Origin: DATCRE01 sp964235605
GTDB lineage: Bacteria > Bacteroidota > Bacteroidia > Cytophagales > Cyclobacteriaceae
Length of the DNA stretch: 64,000 bases
Direction of reading: 5' to 3'
Assembly: GCA_964235605.1 (NCBI GenBank)
Contig: CAXSCR010000011.1
Span: forward strand, 22,313 to 86,312
Below are positions 16,731 to 25,700 of the stretch, piece after piece. The notes beneath the pieces were generated by a model. The model made no database searches. It was not told the origin of the DNA and was given only the letters and a program-made list of their open reading frames with translations. How positions within the stretch are numbered: the first letter of the stretch is position 1; every line of letters starts with the position of its first letter. The position numbers and the translations under genes are program-made.

Positions 16731-17819
16731 CTAATTGACACGAGAGGCTACAATTTGATTCAGCTTAGCAGCAATTATCTCATTTCCGTTAGACGACACA
16801 TGGCAGAAGTCAATAAATATATATTCATCTCTGTCAAATGAATCGCTTATATCATAAATCCAATCATACTTTCGTTCAGCAATTTTTTGCTTGATGTGCT
16901 TATACACTTCGGAAAAATTTTTGCCTAATTCTTCGTCGAGTTTTAGATAATCAATTTTAGGTTTGCTAATGAATGCAGCCGGCTGTAATACAGCAATGAA
17001 CTTACCACCTCGGTTGGTCACGATCTCATGAGCCATTTCCCAATTCTTCATCATAATTTCCGCGATTTCTTCAGCTTTTCCAGTTTCACCCAGGCAATTA
17101 TAAAGTGATTTACTATCGCCAGGTTTGCTTGCGATTTTGTTCATCACCTTAAGAATATTCTCCGCGAAGGTTTTCGTTAAAACCTCCTTAACAAATGCTG
17201 ATTTTTTTACATATAGTTTAGATCTAAACAATGGAACTAACCGATGTGCTGGCAACTCTTTGATATCGCTTGGGCAAAGAAATGCAGCATCATTTACGCC
17301 ATCATAAAAAACAACAACATCGGGTTTAGTTTTCTGCGAGTAGAGCGTAATGAGGGCATCAAGTTCCTGCCTTGTATTGTATGCCAATTGTCCTCTGTTT
17401 AAGACATCATAGTTTGGATTTTTCTTATTGAAAAGCGCTGGAATGGTATGTGCATCATCAGATCCTTCTCCCCACATCGTGGAACCGCCAAAGAACACAA
17501 CTAGTTTCTTATTCACACTATCTGTAGCCGGAGGTTCGGATGTCCTATTTCCTGTATTGTCAATTTGTAAAGTCTTGCCTTTATAGGGTAATATTTTCCA
17601 GCCGACAAAAGGTTCATATTCATGCTGTACACTATTGTAGTCATGAAAAATATCTCGTGCATGCTCACGATCCTTATCAAAGTTGGGTAGCTTTTCTCTA
17701 CCACCCGCTTCGGCTGATTTCTTTAAGAAAAATCCACAGGCCCAGTTAACTAAAAATAAGAGGACAACGAAAGTGACTACGTTGATTAATATTACTTTAA
17801 TGATGTTCAGTATTTTCAC
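16731..17819 (-). CDS. Membrane-anchored SGNH/GDSL hydrolase-like protein
   Basis: The protein has 362 residues, with GTG as first codon (17819). A transmembrane anchor at about residues 8-32 precedes an extracytoplasmic domain. VVFFGGSTMWGEGSDD holds the nucleophile serine (GGS instead of GDS), and FIDFCHVSSNGNEIIAAKL holds the Asp/His pair. The layout matches the protein at 443-1468, so the locus has two such enzymes near its acyltransferase. Removal or transfer of O-acyl groups on the glycan is the likely role (inference). A terminator of the upstream gene sits 13 nt before the start, so the gene must have its own promoter or depend on read-through. Confidence 0.72.
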   Translation of the reverse strand: MKILNIIKVILINVVTFVVLLFLVNWACGFFLKKSAEAGGREKLPNFDKDREHARDIFHDYNSVQHEYEPFVGWKILPYKGKTLQIDNTGNRTSEPPATDSVNKKLVVFFGGSTMWGEGSDDAHTIPALFNKKNPNYDVLNRGQLAYNTRQELDALITLYSQKTKPDVVVFYDGVNDAAFLCPSDIKELPAHRLVPLFRSKLYVKKSAFVKEVLTKTFAENILKVMNKIASKPGDSKSLYNCLGETGKAEEIAEIMMKNWEMAHEIVTNRGGKFIAVLQPAAFISKPKIDYLKLDEELGKNFSEVYKHIKQKIAERKYDWIYDISDSFDRDEYIFIDFCHVSSNGNEIIAAKLNQIVASRVN

Positions 17820-17831
17820 AGCTTTTGAATT

Positions 17832-17862
17832 AAAAAGACCTAATACAAGATTAGGCCTTTTT
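17832..17862 (-). terminator. Rho-independent terminator after the 980-residue esterase gene
   Basis: A 13-nt stem with one mismatch (AAAAAGACCTAAT at 17832-17844, ATTAGGCCTTTTT at 17850-17862) has a 5-nt loop. Read on the minus strand it ends in a T-run and lies 25 nt after the stop at 17888. It is squeezed between this stop and the start of the SGNH gene. Confidence 0.75.
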
Positions 17863-17887
17863 GAATAGTTGTATTTTTTATTTTTTA

Positions 17888-20830
17888 TTAATTTTTAATC
17901 AGTAGTTTCTTTTTGCTAATTCGATTACCCTGACTTACGGTTACAATATACATTCCATTTAAAATAGTTTCAGGCGATAGTTTTACACCTTGATTGGCAT
18001 CTTCATGGCTAAATGATTTATTATACCAAGTAATGCCCATAGCATCCGTTAATTGTATTTGCACAGGTAGTTCTTTATTAGTTACTAATTTAATATTAAT
18101 GTTATTTGCCATTGTTGGATTAGGGTACGCATGAAACACAAAATCAGCACTGTTAAGGTCTTCTATCTTTCTGGATTCACTAGGCGATATTTTGGCTGAT
18201 ACGCTTCCCGCGAATAATGTATTTGTGCCACTGTTTAGCACAGCATCAGGAATAGTTACCCACGTATCACCAGAGTCTGGGCCTTTATATTGTACTGTTA
18301 ATGTTTGGCCACCGGTATACTCAAGGTATTTAACATTGATTTGATAAGCAGTTCCTGAAGATAATGTTTGTACCGTACTTGTTACAGTTACATTTCCGTG
18401 AAGCCCATTGTTATCTACAATAACTACATTATTCAAAGCTAGCCTACTGCCGTCATCAGATGTGGTTCTAAACTCATACAATCCACCCGTAGTAATGTTA
18501 ATGTAACCATTAAATTGAAAGTAGAAAAAGTCCTCTTGCGTGCTGGGTGATAACGTAAAATTTGGAACCTGACCTGTGAATTCAGGGGTATCCCATGTTA
18601 TTAAATCGAGGTCTGTCCAGGCTCCGGTGCTATGGCCATATGTTAAACCTGACACGTGTGTTGTACCAATAACTTGATTGCTCGGTGATGAAAATAATCC
18701 CGCCATGTCGACCGCCTTTACTTCAATAGGATATGCTGCATTCATAAGTAAGCCCGTAAGTGTGAAAGATGTTTCTGCTGATCCGGTTGCAATAGATTCA
18801 TTACCATAATAAATATAATATTGAGCAACGCCTGTATTGTCAGTTGCGGCCGCCCAACTTAGCTTAATAGAACTTACAGAATTTGATACGACTCTTAAAT
18901 TTTGTGGCGCCGTGGGTTCTATTTCATCCTTTAAAGTTGTAACTACTAAATTTAAAGATATATTATCTGAAGGAGCGTATTTTGATCTACCCTGGCTGTT
19001 CACCATTCTTATTTTATAATTATATGCAGTTAAAGGTGCAAGCCCAGAATCATGGAAGGTGGTTGAGTTAACACCTGCCTTGCCTGCAAGCGTATAAATA
19101 CCACCGGTTTTTTTTCGCCAGATTTCAACATTGCTTTCGATATTTGAATTGTCAATCCATGATAGATCAATCTCAGAAGCAGATGTCGCTAAGCCCTGAA
19201 AGTTTGAAGGTATATTACTATCCTCTAATAAAAGGGCAGAATTCCCAAAGTAAAGATTCAATGGCTCCGATACGACAGTTGGACAATTACCGTTGCTTTT
19301 TGTAATCAATGTGTATACGCCAGATGCGGCCGATGATGAAGTTGTAATTGAATAGTTCCTCACAGTATCATCTACTGTATTTGATGGAATGTCAATAAGA
19401 ACTCCATTTTTGTACCAATAATAGTGATCGTTTAGATACAGTGATCTAAGTTTGATAGTATTATAGGCTGAATTGTTGTCTGGCCCCCGCATACAGGTGG
19501 TACCAGTTACGGTGATAGTAGATTGAGGTGGATTGCTCAACGAAACGGTTACAGATTGTGACCAACTGTTCCATTGCTGTTCTGTTGGGTTCTCGAATCT
19601 ACTGAATCGCGCACGATAGATGCCAGGTTGTGTAGCAGTGTATTCTGCAGTGGTTGCGCCTTCAATTGTCTGTCCGTTAAACTCCCACTGGTAAGCACGG
19701 AATCCAAAGGAATATCCAAGTTTTACACCTTGACCGTTCGTACCACAAATGGTTTGATTATTATGAAAAACATGAATGTTTGATTTGTTTTTTGATAAGA
19801 TCCAGCTAAAGAAGTCAGGTTCACTGTAGGCACTATTCCATGTGCCATGACCAAGATTTGGGTATAACGTATATTGAACATCCACGCCTGCCTCCTTTAA
19901 TTTTTTCAGATATCCTTCCGTCCGCCCCGGTGATGGGCTCGTATCTTGTCCACCTTGAAACGTCCAAAGGGGAATCGTTGCAATTTGAGGGGCCATGCCG
20001 TCGGCAATAATTCCACCATCACTAATAGCAGACATAGGCAGCGCGGCTGCAAATAACCAGGGTGCTCTTTCAATTGTCATATAGGTTGCAGCGCCACCAT
20101 TTGACAAACCATGGATATATACGCGATTAGGATCAATATTGTATTTCTTAATGGCTAGTCTTATTAATTTAATAGCATTCTGTACAGATGCAGCATCCCA
20201 TCCATTTAGATTTTGCGGAAATAAAACAAAACCTGGAAATGCTCTTGACTTTATTGTAGGATCGTTAGGTAGTTTAGTTCCTGCCAGATTTCTAGCATCA
20301 AGATGAGGACCTCCGCCATGAACCAAGTTATGATCATTATTAAGAAGTTCAGAAGTGCTCGTAGTCGGGGCAAGGGGATTGTTTGTTACGGGGTTCCATG
20401 ACCTTGTTGCGTGATGGCAAGTGGCATCCCAACAGTTACCACGTTCACCAGCACCATGCATCATGACAATAAGCGGATATCCGTCACTGTAGGTCGTTTT
20501 TGGTAGATAGGTCTTTGGAAATAGTAAACGATAATTCATAACGAATGCATCTTTTGCCCCTGTTTTTTCGCGCATGTTGCCTTGCATATAGGGGCTTGAA
20601 TCCCAAGAAGTCATATCGGCAAATGTGTTGGTTTTTACGCCTGGCGCACTCTCCCTAAAACTGAATGTGATGTTTTCCTGTAGGTAATAATACTGCGTTG
20701 CTGATTTAGCAATACGAATGTCAAGTGCCCCAAAAGGCGTCGTGGGATTATAAACAGCGGTAGTATCTACTTGTGCGAAGCTGACAAGGCAGACAGATAG
20801 AGACCAAGCTAATCCAAAAATTTTCTTCAT
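17888..20830 (-). CDS. Secreted multidomain esterase with FN3, PA14-like and type A T9SS sorting domains
   Basis: The protein has 980 residues from ATG 20830, chosen because MKKIFGLAWSLSVCLVSFAQ is a clean signal peptide; an ATG at 20851 adds seven residues. The head is an alpha/beta-hydrolase of the PHB-depolymerase/CE1-like type: HGAGERG oxyanion region, nucleophile in YIHGLSNGG (about residue 245), acid in FQGGQDTSP and His in LGHGTWN. Then come an Ig-like stretch, two FN3 domains (about 535-725) and a PA14-like domain with FRTTSDDGSRL. The end, YPNPTMANNINIKL ... KKLLIKN, is a type A sorting domain for T9SS export and surface attachment. The likely substrate is an esterified polysaccharide (inference). 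Confidence 0.85.
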   Translation of the reverse strand: MKKIFGLAWSLSVCLVSFAQVDTTAVYNPTTPFGALDIRIAKSATQYYYLQENITFSFRESAPGVKTNTFADMTSWDSSPYMQGNMREKTGAKDAFVMNYRLLFPKTYLPKTTYSDGYPLIVMMHGAGERGNCWDATCHHATRSWNPVTNNPLAPTTSTSELLNNDHNLVHGGGPHLDARNLAGTKLPNDPTIKSRAFPGFVLFPQNLNGWDAASVQNAIKLIRLAIKKYNIDPNRVYIHGLSNGGAATYMTIERAPWLFAAALPMSAISDGGIIADGMAPQIATIPLWTFQGGQDTSPSPGRTEGYLKKLKEAGVDVQYTLYPNLGHGTWNSAYSEPDFFSWILSKNKSNIHVFHNNQTICGTNGQGVKLGYSFGFRAYQWEFNGQTIEGATTAEYTATQPGIYRARFSRFENPTEQQWNSWSQSVTVSLSNPPQSTITVTGTTCMRGPDNNSAYNTIKLRSLYLNDHYYWYKNGVLIDIPSNTVDDTVRNYSITTSSSAASGVYTLITKSNGNCPTVVSEPLNLYFGNSALLLEDSNIPSNFQGLATSASEIDLSWIDNSNIESNVEIWRKKTGGIYTLAGKAGVNSTTFHDSGLAPLTAYNYKIRMVNSQGRSKYAPSDNISLNLVVTTLKDEIEPTAPQNLRVVSNSVSSIKLSWAAATDNTGVAQYYIYYGNESIATGSAETSFTLTGLLMNAAYPIEVKAVDMAGLFSSPSNQVIGTTHVSGLTYGHSTGAWTDLDLITWDTPEFTGQVPNFTLSPSTQEDFFYFQFNGYINITTGGLYEFRTTSDDGSRLALNNVVIVDNNGLHGNVTVTSTVQTLSSGTAYQINVKYLEYTGGQTLTVQYKGPDSGDTWVTIPDAVLNSGTNTLFAGSVSAKISPSESRKIEDLNSADFVFHAYPNPTMANNINIKLVTNKELPVQIQLTDAMGITWYNKSFSHEDANQGVKLSPETILNGMYIVTVSQGNRISKKKLLIKN

Positions 20831-20851
20831 AAGTCTAAGGTTTAAAATCAT

Positions 20852-21377
20852 ACTATATACTGGTGTACTTTAAAAGGTAACTTTTGATAAATAAGACCCA
20901 AATAACTGTACCACTTGAAGTTTAAATGCATTTTTTGGAGTTTAAATGCATTTTAATTGCTAAATCTAATGTAAGTTAGTTATAAATTTTTGATTTTTAT
21001 AATAGGTAATTATAACTTTTTCTGTCAGATGGGCCCTAGATGCGTGTGGGGGCTTTTCGTTGCTATTTATTATTTCAATGATTATGCCCATCTCGACATG
21101 ACTAGCACTTTTAATGAATTAACTTCTGGATAAATACTTTTGGTAATGAAAATTTCCTATCACAACTGTTTTGCGGCTCTTTTTACGCTAAGAATTAAAA
21201 AAAAAGGATTGAATAGGATATCTTGAAAGGACAATTAAGGTGCATTTAGGCTCTCCACTAAAAATAGCTATTCCTTTACCGCGATTGGTTTAAATGAGGA
21301 TTGATTTTAATCGCTTGAAAATCAAGGAAGAAAACATCATAAGTCTCCTAAAACGAGGATGTGTTTATTTTTGGCAC
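20852..21377. other. 526-nt intergenic region between the esterase start and the PorP-SPOR stop
   Basis: No convincing gene is present. It contains the 5' region of the 980-residue esterase with a tandem direct repeat (20919-20954) and the 3' region of the PorP-SPOR gene. I found no clear hairpin terminator and no TAnnTTTG box with a proper partner. The only short + strand frame (34 codons, near 21029) has no supporting features. Confidence 0.5.
20919..20954. repeat. Two 16-nt direct repeats, 20-nt period, upstream of the esterase gene
   Basis: AGTTTAAATGCATTTT occurs at 20919-20934 and again at 20939-20954. The 20-nt period is close to two helical turns, and the copies lie about 90-125 nt upstream of ATG 20830. 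This is the geometry of a tandem binding site for a regulator. No known regulator motif is recognised. Confidence 0.6.
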
Positions 21378-22784
21378 TTACTCTACTGTAAGAATCCAAG
21401 TATCTCTGAATGAATATCTGGATTTTTGACGGTAAACGTTTCTTAATTCTTTAGCCTCTTCCATGCTGGGAGTTACACCCATATGCACAATATAATATTG
21501 GTTTTCAGGGTTAAAGGCTATATCGGCAGGATATCCAGATTTTTTTAATGTCACTGCATAGTTCTTCGCATGTAAGACAGATTCAAATGCACCCACTACT
21601 ACATAATGCCCTTGAGGTAGTTCATTACCGTCCAAAGACTTTGCAACTTCTTTTTTACGTTCCTGTAAATTCTTAGTTGGGTTTTTCACTTCAGACTTTG
21701 TTTGTTCAGGTAGCTGAATAGGCACAGGCGTGTTAATTGTTTCACTTTCAATTTTGTGAACAGGTTCTGCCTTTTCTTTTTTTGGTTTTTCAGCAATAGG
21801 TTCTTCTACAATCTCGACTTCTTTTTCTGTTTCTTCAGTTTGAGTTTTTTCTGTTATCGATTTTTTAATAGTAGTCCGTGGACGTTCTTTCTTTCGTTTG
21901 CTTAATCGTACAATCAATTGAATTTCATGTGTACCTCCTCCAAGGCTTGTCACTTGGTGAGGAGCAAACTCATATGCGTATCCTAATTTTATCTTTTCTT
22001 TTATCTTGAAACCAAGAAAAGCCGCGGTACCATAGTCTTGCCGAAAAGCACCACCAACCCACGCAACGTCATCAATTTTTAAAACACCTAAAAGTTCAAT
22101 TTGCGATGGCCCATTCTCTTCCGTTCGATAGAGTACAAAAGGTTCTATGGAAATTCGTTGATTAAGAATGAAATTATAACTTAGTGATGTGATGGTGTTC
22201 TGCAGCGGATCAAGCCCTGGTGAGTTGAAATTATTTTCAGATACAAGTTTAGATTTTAAAATACGAGGAAGTGCGAATCCAAATATCAAATTTTTGAATT
22301 GATAATTTAAACCAAACTGACCATCAATACCACTTGTGCTACTTTTTGTAGAAGCTGGTACATCAGGGTTATTAATTTTAGAAAGGTTTATTCCGCTATT
22401 TGAAAAGCCAGCTGAAATCCCAAAACCGATTTTATGAACAGTTGATATACTTTGACCTAAGTAAATCTGGTAACTGAAAGATATTAAGCCTGTATTGGTA
22501 TGAAGTACACCAGCCTGGTCATTGAATATATTTATTCCAACTGCTGTTTTATAATTAAGAGGTACTTGAAGATTTAACGTGGCTGTCTTAGGTGCGCCAT
22601 CAAAGCCAGACCACCCTTTCCGGAAGTTAAGATAAAGTTCGGTGTGTCCATCCTTAGCTAAGTAAGAAGGGTTGTATAGATATGAATTTATAAAATAATG
22701 ATTGTAAACCAATGTCTGACCGAAGGCAGAACTGGCTAGCTTTTGAAGAACCAAAAATAAGAAAAAGGCTTTAAAGAACTTCAT
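21378..22784 (-). CDS. PorP/SprF-like T9SS-associated outer-membrane protein fused to a SPOR domain
   Basis: The protein has 468 residues. After a signal peptide (about residues 1-22), residues 25-300 form a PorP/SprF beta-barrel. It opens YNHYFINSYLYNPSYLAKDG, has FRKGWSGFDGAPKTATLNL, and ends in amphipathic strands such as KLGYAYEFAPHQV. A Lys/Glu/Pro-rich linker (about 300-388) leads to a C-terminal SPOR domain (GHYVVVGAFESVLHAKNYA ... YYIVHMGV). PorP/SprF proteins help export or anchor T9SS cargo with type B tails, and SPOR domains bind denuded peptidoglycan glycan strands. The gene starts 6 nt after the 1763-residue type B cargo gene, the expected partner. Family members usually lack the SPOR part. 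Confidence 0.85.
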   Translation of the reverse strand: MKFFKAFFLFLVLQKLASSAFGQTLVYNHYFINSYLYNPSYLAKDGHTELYLNFRKGWSGFDGAPKTATLNLQVPLNYKTAVGINIFNDQAGVLHTNTGLISFSYQIYLGQSISTVHKIGFGISAGFSNSGINLSKINNPDVPASTKSSTSGIDGQFGLNYQFKNLIFGFALPRILKSKLVSENNFNSPGLDPLQNTITSLSYNFILNQRISIEPFVLYRTEENGPSQIELLGVLKIDDVAWVGGAFRQDYGTAAFLGFKIKEKIKLGYAYEFAPHQVTSLGGGTHEIQLIVRLSKRKKERPRTTIKKSITEKTQTEETEKEVEIVEEPIAEKPKKEKAEPVHKIESETINTPVPIQLPEQTKSEVKNPTKNLQERKKEVAKSLDGNELPQGHYVVVGAFESVLHAKNYAVTLKKSGYPADIAFNPENQYYIVHMGVTPSMEEAKELRNVYRQKSRYSFRDTWILTVE

Positions 22785-22790
22785 AGGGGC

Positions 22791-25700
22791 CTACCTAATT
22801 ATAGTTACGCTTCCTGTTTTAGGCTTCTCGCCTGAACGGCGAATAACGTAAAAATAAACACCTTCGGGCAATGGTTTGCCATTCGATGTACCATCCCATT
22901 CAACGTCGTAACCAGCGGAGTGATAAACTTTTGACCCCTCTCGATTGTATACATTGATATCTGAGTCTTTATAATCTTCTGCTCTACCAATATGCCAGGT
23001 ACCGGGCTTACCGTTTGAATTGAGTGTTTCAGGCCAAAATGCGTTGCTAACACCAGAGGAAACCGTTACCATCAATTCATCTGATGATTCTTGTCCATTG
23101 TTATCCTTTACAGTTGCTTTAAAACCATACGTTCCTAAAGTTAAACCAGATACCTGCAGTATGTCGGTGGTATCTAAAAGAATGTTAATAGGACTACCGA
23201 ATATTTGTGTCCATTTAAATGAGATCAATCCATTTGTCCCTGCTTCAATTGTTGCGGTAATAGTTGTTGAGTTGTTAGGTAGTTCAATAATTGAATCTCC
23301 TCTAACTTTAACTGACAGCGGTAAATTTATATCCTTTGACGAAACACTAACTGTTACAAGATCACTATCTGATAGACCTTCGCCATCTGTTGCTTCAATT
23401 TTGAAAACATACGTGCCGGCTTCCAAGTTTGTGAGTGTAAGTATAGCAGTTAACTCTCCAGTTATCGTAACATTATCGCCAGAGACTTTAGTCCACTTAA
23501 CTTCTGTTGCACCATCATCTATTACACTGCCTGTTAATGTAATAGTATTGTCTGGTAATTGTAATGATTGGTCGTTTCCTGCATTTGTGGTAGGTGGAAG
23601 GTTGGTTCCTGCTGATAAGACAGTAACGTTAATAAAATCAAAAGCTTGCGCCCCGTCATCATCAGAAACAGTTACCTGGAATTTATAGGTGCCCTCATCC
23701 ATCGTATTTATAACCAATGGATTACTATTAGCAGCAATCATTGTGCATGCGGGCCCATTAATTTTAGCCCATTGATATGAAACAATGGTTCCATCTACAT
23801 CTTGTGCTGATGCTGTTAATGATGCGTTGTTGATATTAACAACCTTGTCTGACCCTGCATTTACGGTTGGAGGCTGATTGGCAGTCGAAGCCAACACACC
23901 CACCGTGATGTCATCAAAAGCGGTGGCATCCTTGTTATCTGTTGCTGTGAATCTAAATGTATAGAAACCTTCTTTTAAATTATTTACTGTTAATGTATTG
24001 GTATTAATGTTTACCAACGCAACATCAGCACTTCCCTCCACCAATGTCCATACTTTAGATTTAACAAACCCTGCTGCATCCGGATCGATAATAATACCAT
24101 CAAGCGTTATACTCATAGTCAACCCTCCAACGGGTAGAAAAACTTCTTTATCAGACTCTACAATAACAAGCGGTGGTTGATTAGTGGCTTCGGGATTAAC
24201 AGTTACTATTACGTCATCATTAGAAACAGCGCCTGTTGGTAAGTTATTATCCTTAACCCTTAACCTAAATTTATAAATACCAGCAATCAGATTTGAAAGT
24301 TGAAGGGATGGTTGCGTTAGTAATCCCGTGGTTACAGTAGGCCCAGATAATTTTACCCATGAATAAGCGACAATAGATCCATCTTCATCACTTCCTGAGC
24401 CATTGAGGGTTAATATATTCGTTGGTAAAGTTATAATTTGGTCCGCGCCAGTATTTGATTTAGGAGCTTTGTTTGTATTTGCTGGCTTCACAGTTATCAC
24501 GACTTCATCAATGGCTGTTGCGTCATTTCCATCGGTAACTTTGAGTTGAAAGGTATAAATTCCCGGAGTTAAGTTTCCAATGGTAACAGTAGCTGATTGT
24601 GGATTACTCAGCGTAATAGCATTGTTGCCTATCTTACTCCATTCATATTTTATGATGGATCCTTCGGGGTCGTTGCCCACCCCAGTAAGTGTTGTGATGA
24701 GCGGTGTTACGTCAACCATGGTTAAGATTTTATCAGTGCCAGCATTTGCTGCAGGAGGTTGATTAACTGCGGCCGGTAAAACCGTTACTGAAACTTGTGC
24801 AGTGGCTGTTGCTCCAATGTTATCAGTAACCATTAATTGAAAAGTATAATTACCTTCAATCATGTTACTAAGGGATACTGTAGCCGTATTATCATTTACT
24901 AAAGTTGCTGTAGGTCCGCTTAGGAGAGTCCATTTATATCTACCTATAGACCCATCGACATCAGTTTCCGAACCAATTAAATTTATCGCATTTATGGGTA
25001 AGGTTATCGATTGATTATTGCCTGCGCTAGCTGTAGGTGCTTGGTTAGTCGCTTCTTTAACATTCAGTACAACATCATCGTAACCTGAAGCTCCAGCAAT
25101 GTCGGTAACGGTTAATCGAAATGTATAGGAGCCAGAAGTTATAGCCTCTACTGTAAGGGTCTGGGAACCTTGGTTTGTTAATGTAACAGATGGTAGGCCT
25201 ATTTGACTCCAATTATAAGATGCTATTGCTCCTTCCGAATCAGCACCTGAACCTGTAAAGTTTGCTGAAGTTGTAGGGAGTGTAATAATTTTATCCATGC
25301 CAGCGTTGGCTGTGGGTGCTTGGTTAGCAGATCCATTAACAATGATACTGACTTCATCAGTACCTGTCGCACCATCGTCATCTGTTACCGTAAGGCGGAA
25401 AGTATAATTTCCTACAGAAGTCAAAGCTGAAACAGAAACCGTATTTGTATTTGCATTGGTAAGTGTAGCCGAAGATGGTAGCGAGGTAACTTGGGTCCAT
25501 GAATAACTTACTATTGATCCATCATTGTCAGACCCTGATCCTGTAATGAATGTATTATTTGTTGGGGATGTAATTTTAATATCTGGTCCGGCTAGTGCAA
25601 CAGGCGCTACGTTTTGTGCATTGATGATTACGCTAATCTCATCCGTATCTATAGCGCCTTTGCTATCTTTTACCGTTAATTGAAAAGTATAAACACCTTC

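Noticed and set aside
23020..23688. A 222-codon open frame on the + strand, opposite the PKD repeats
   Set aside because: It lies entirely antisense to the 1763-residue gene, whose domains are clear. The low-complexity, Ser/Val-rich translation is a shadow of the repeated PKD codons.
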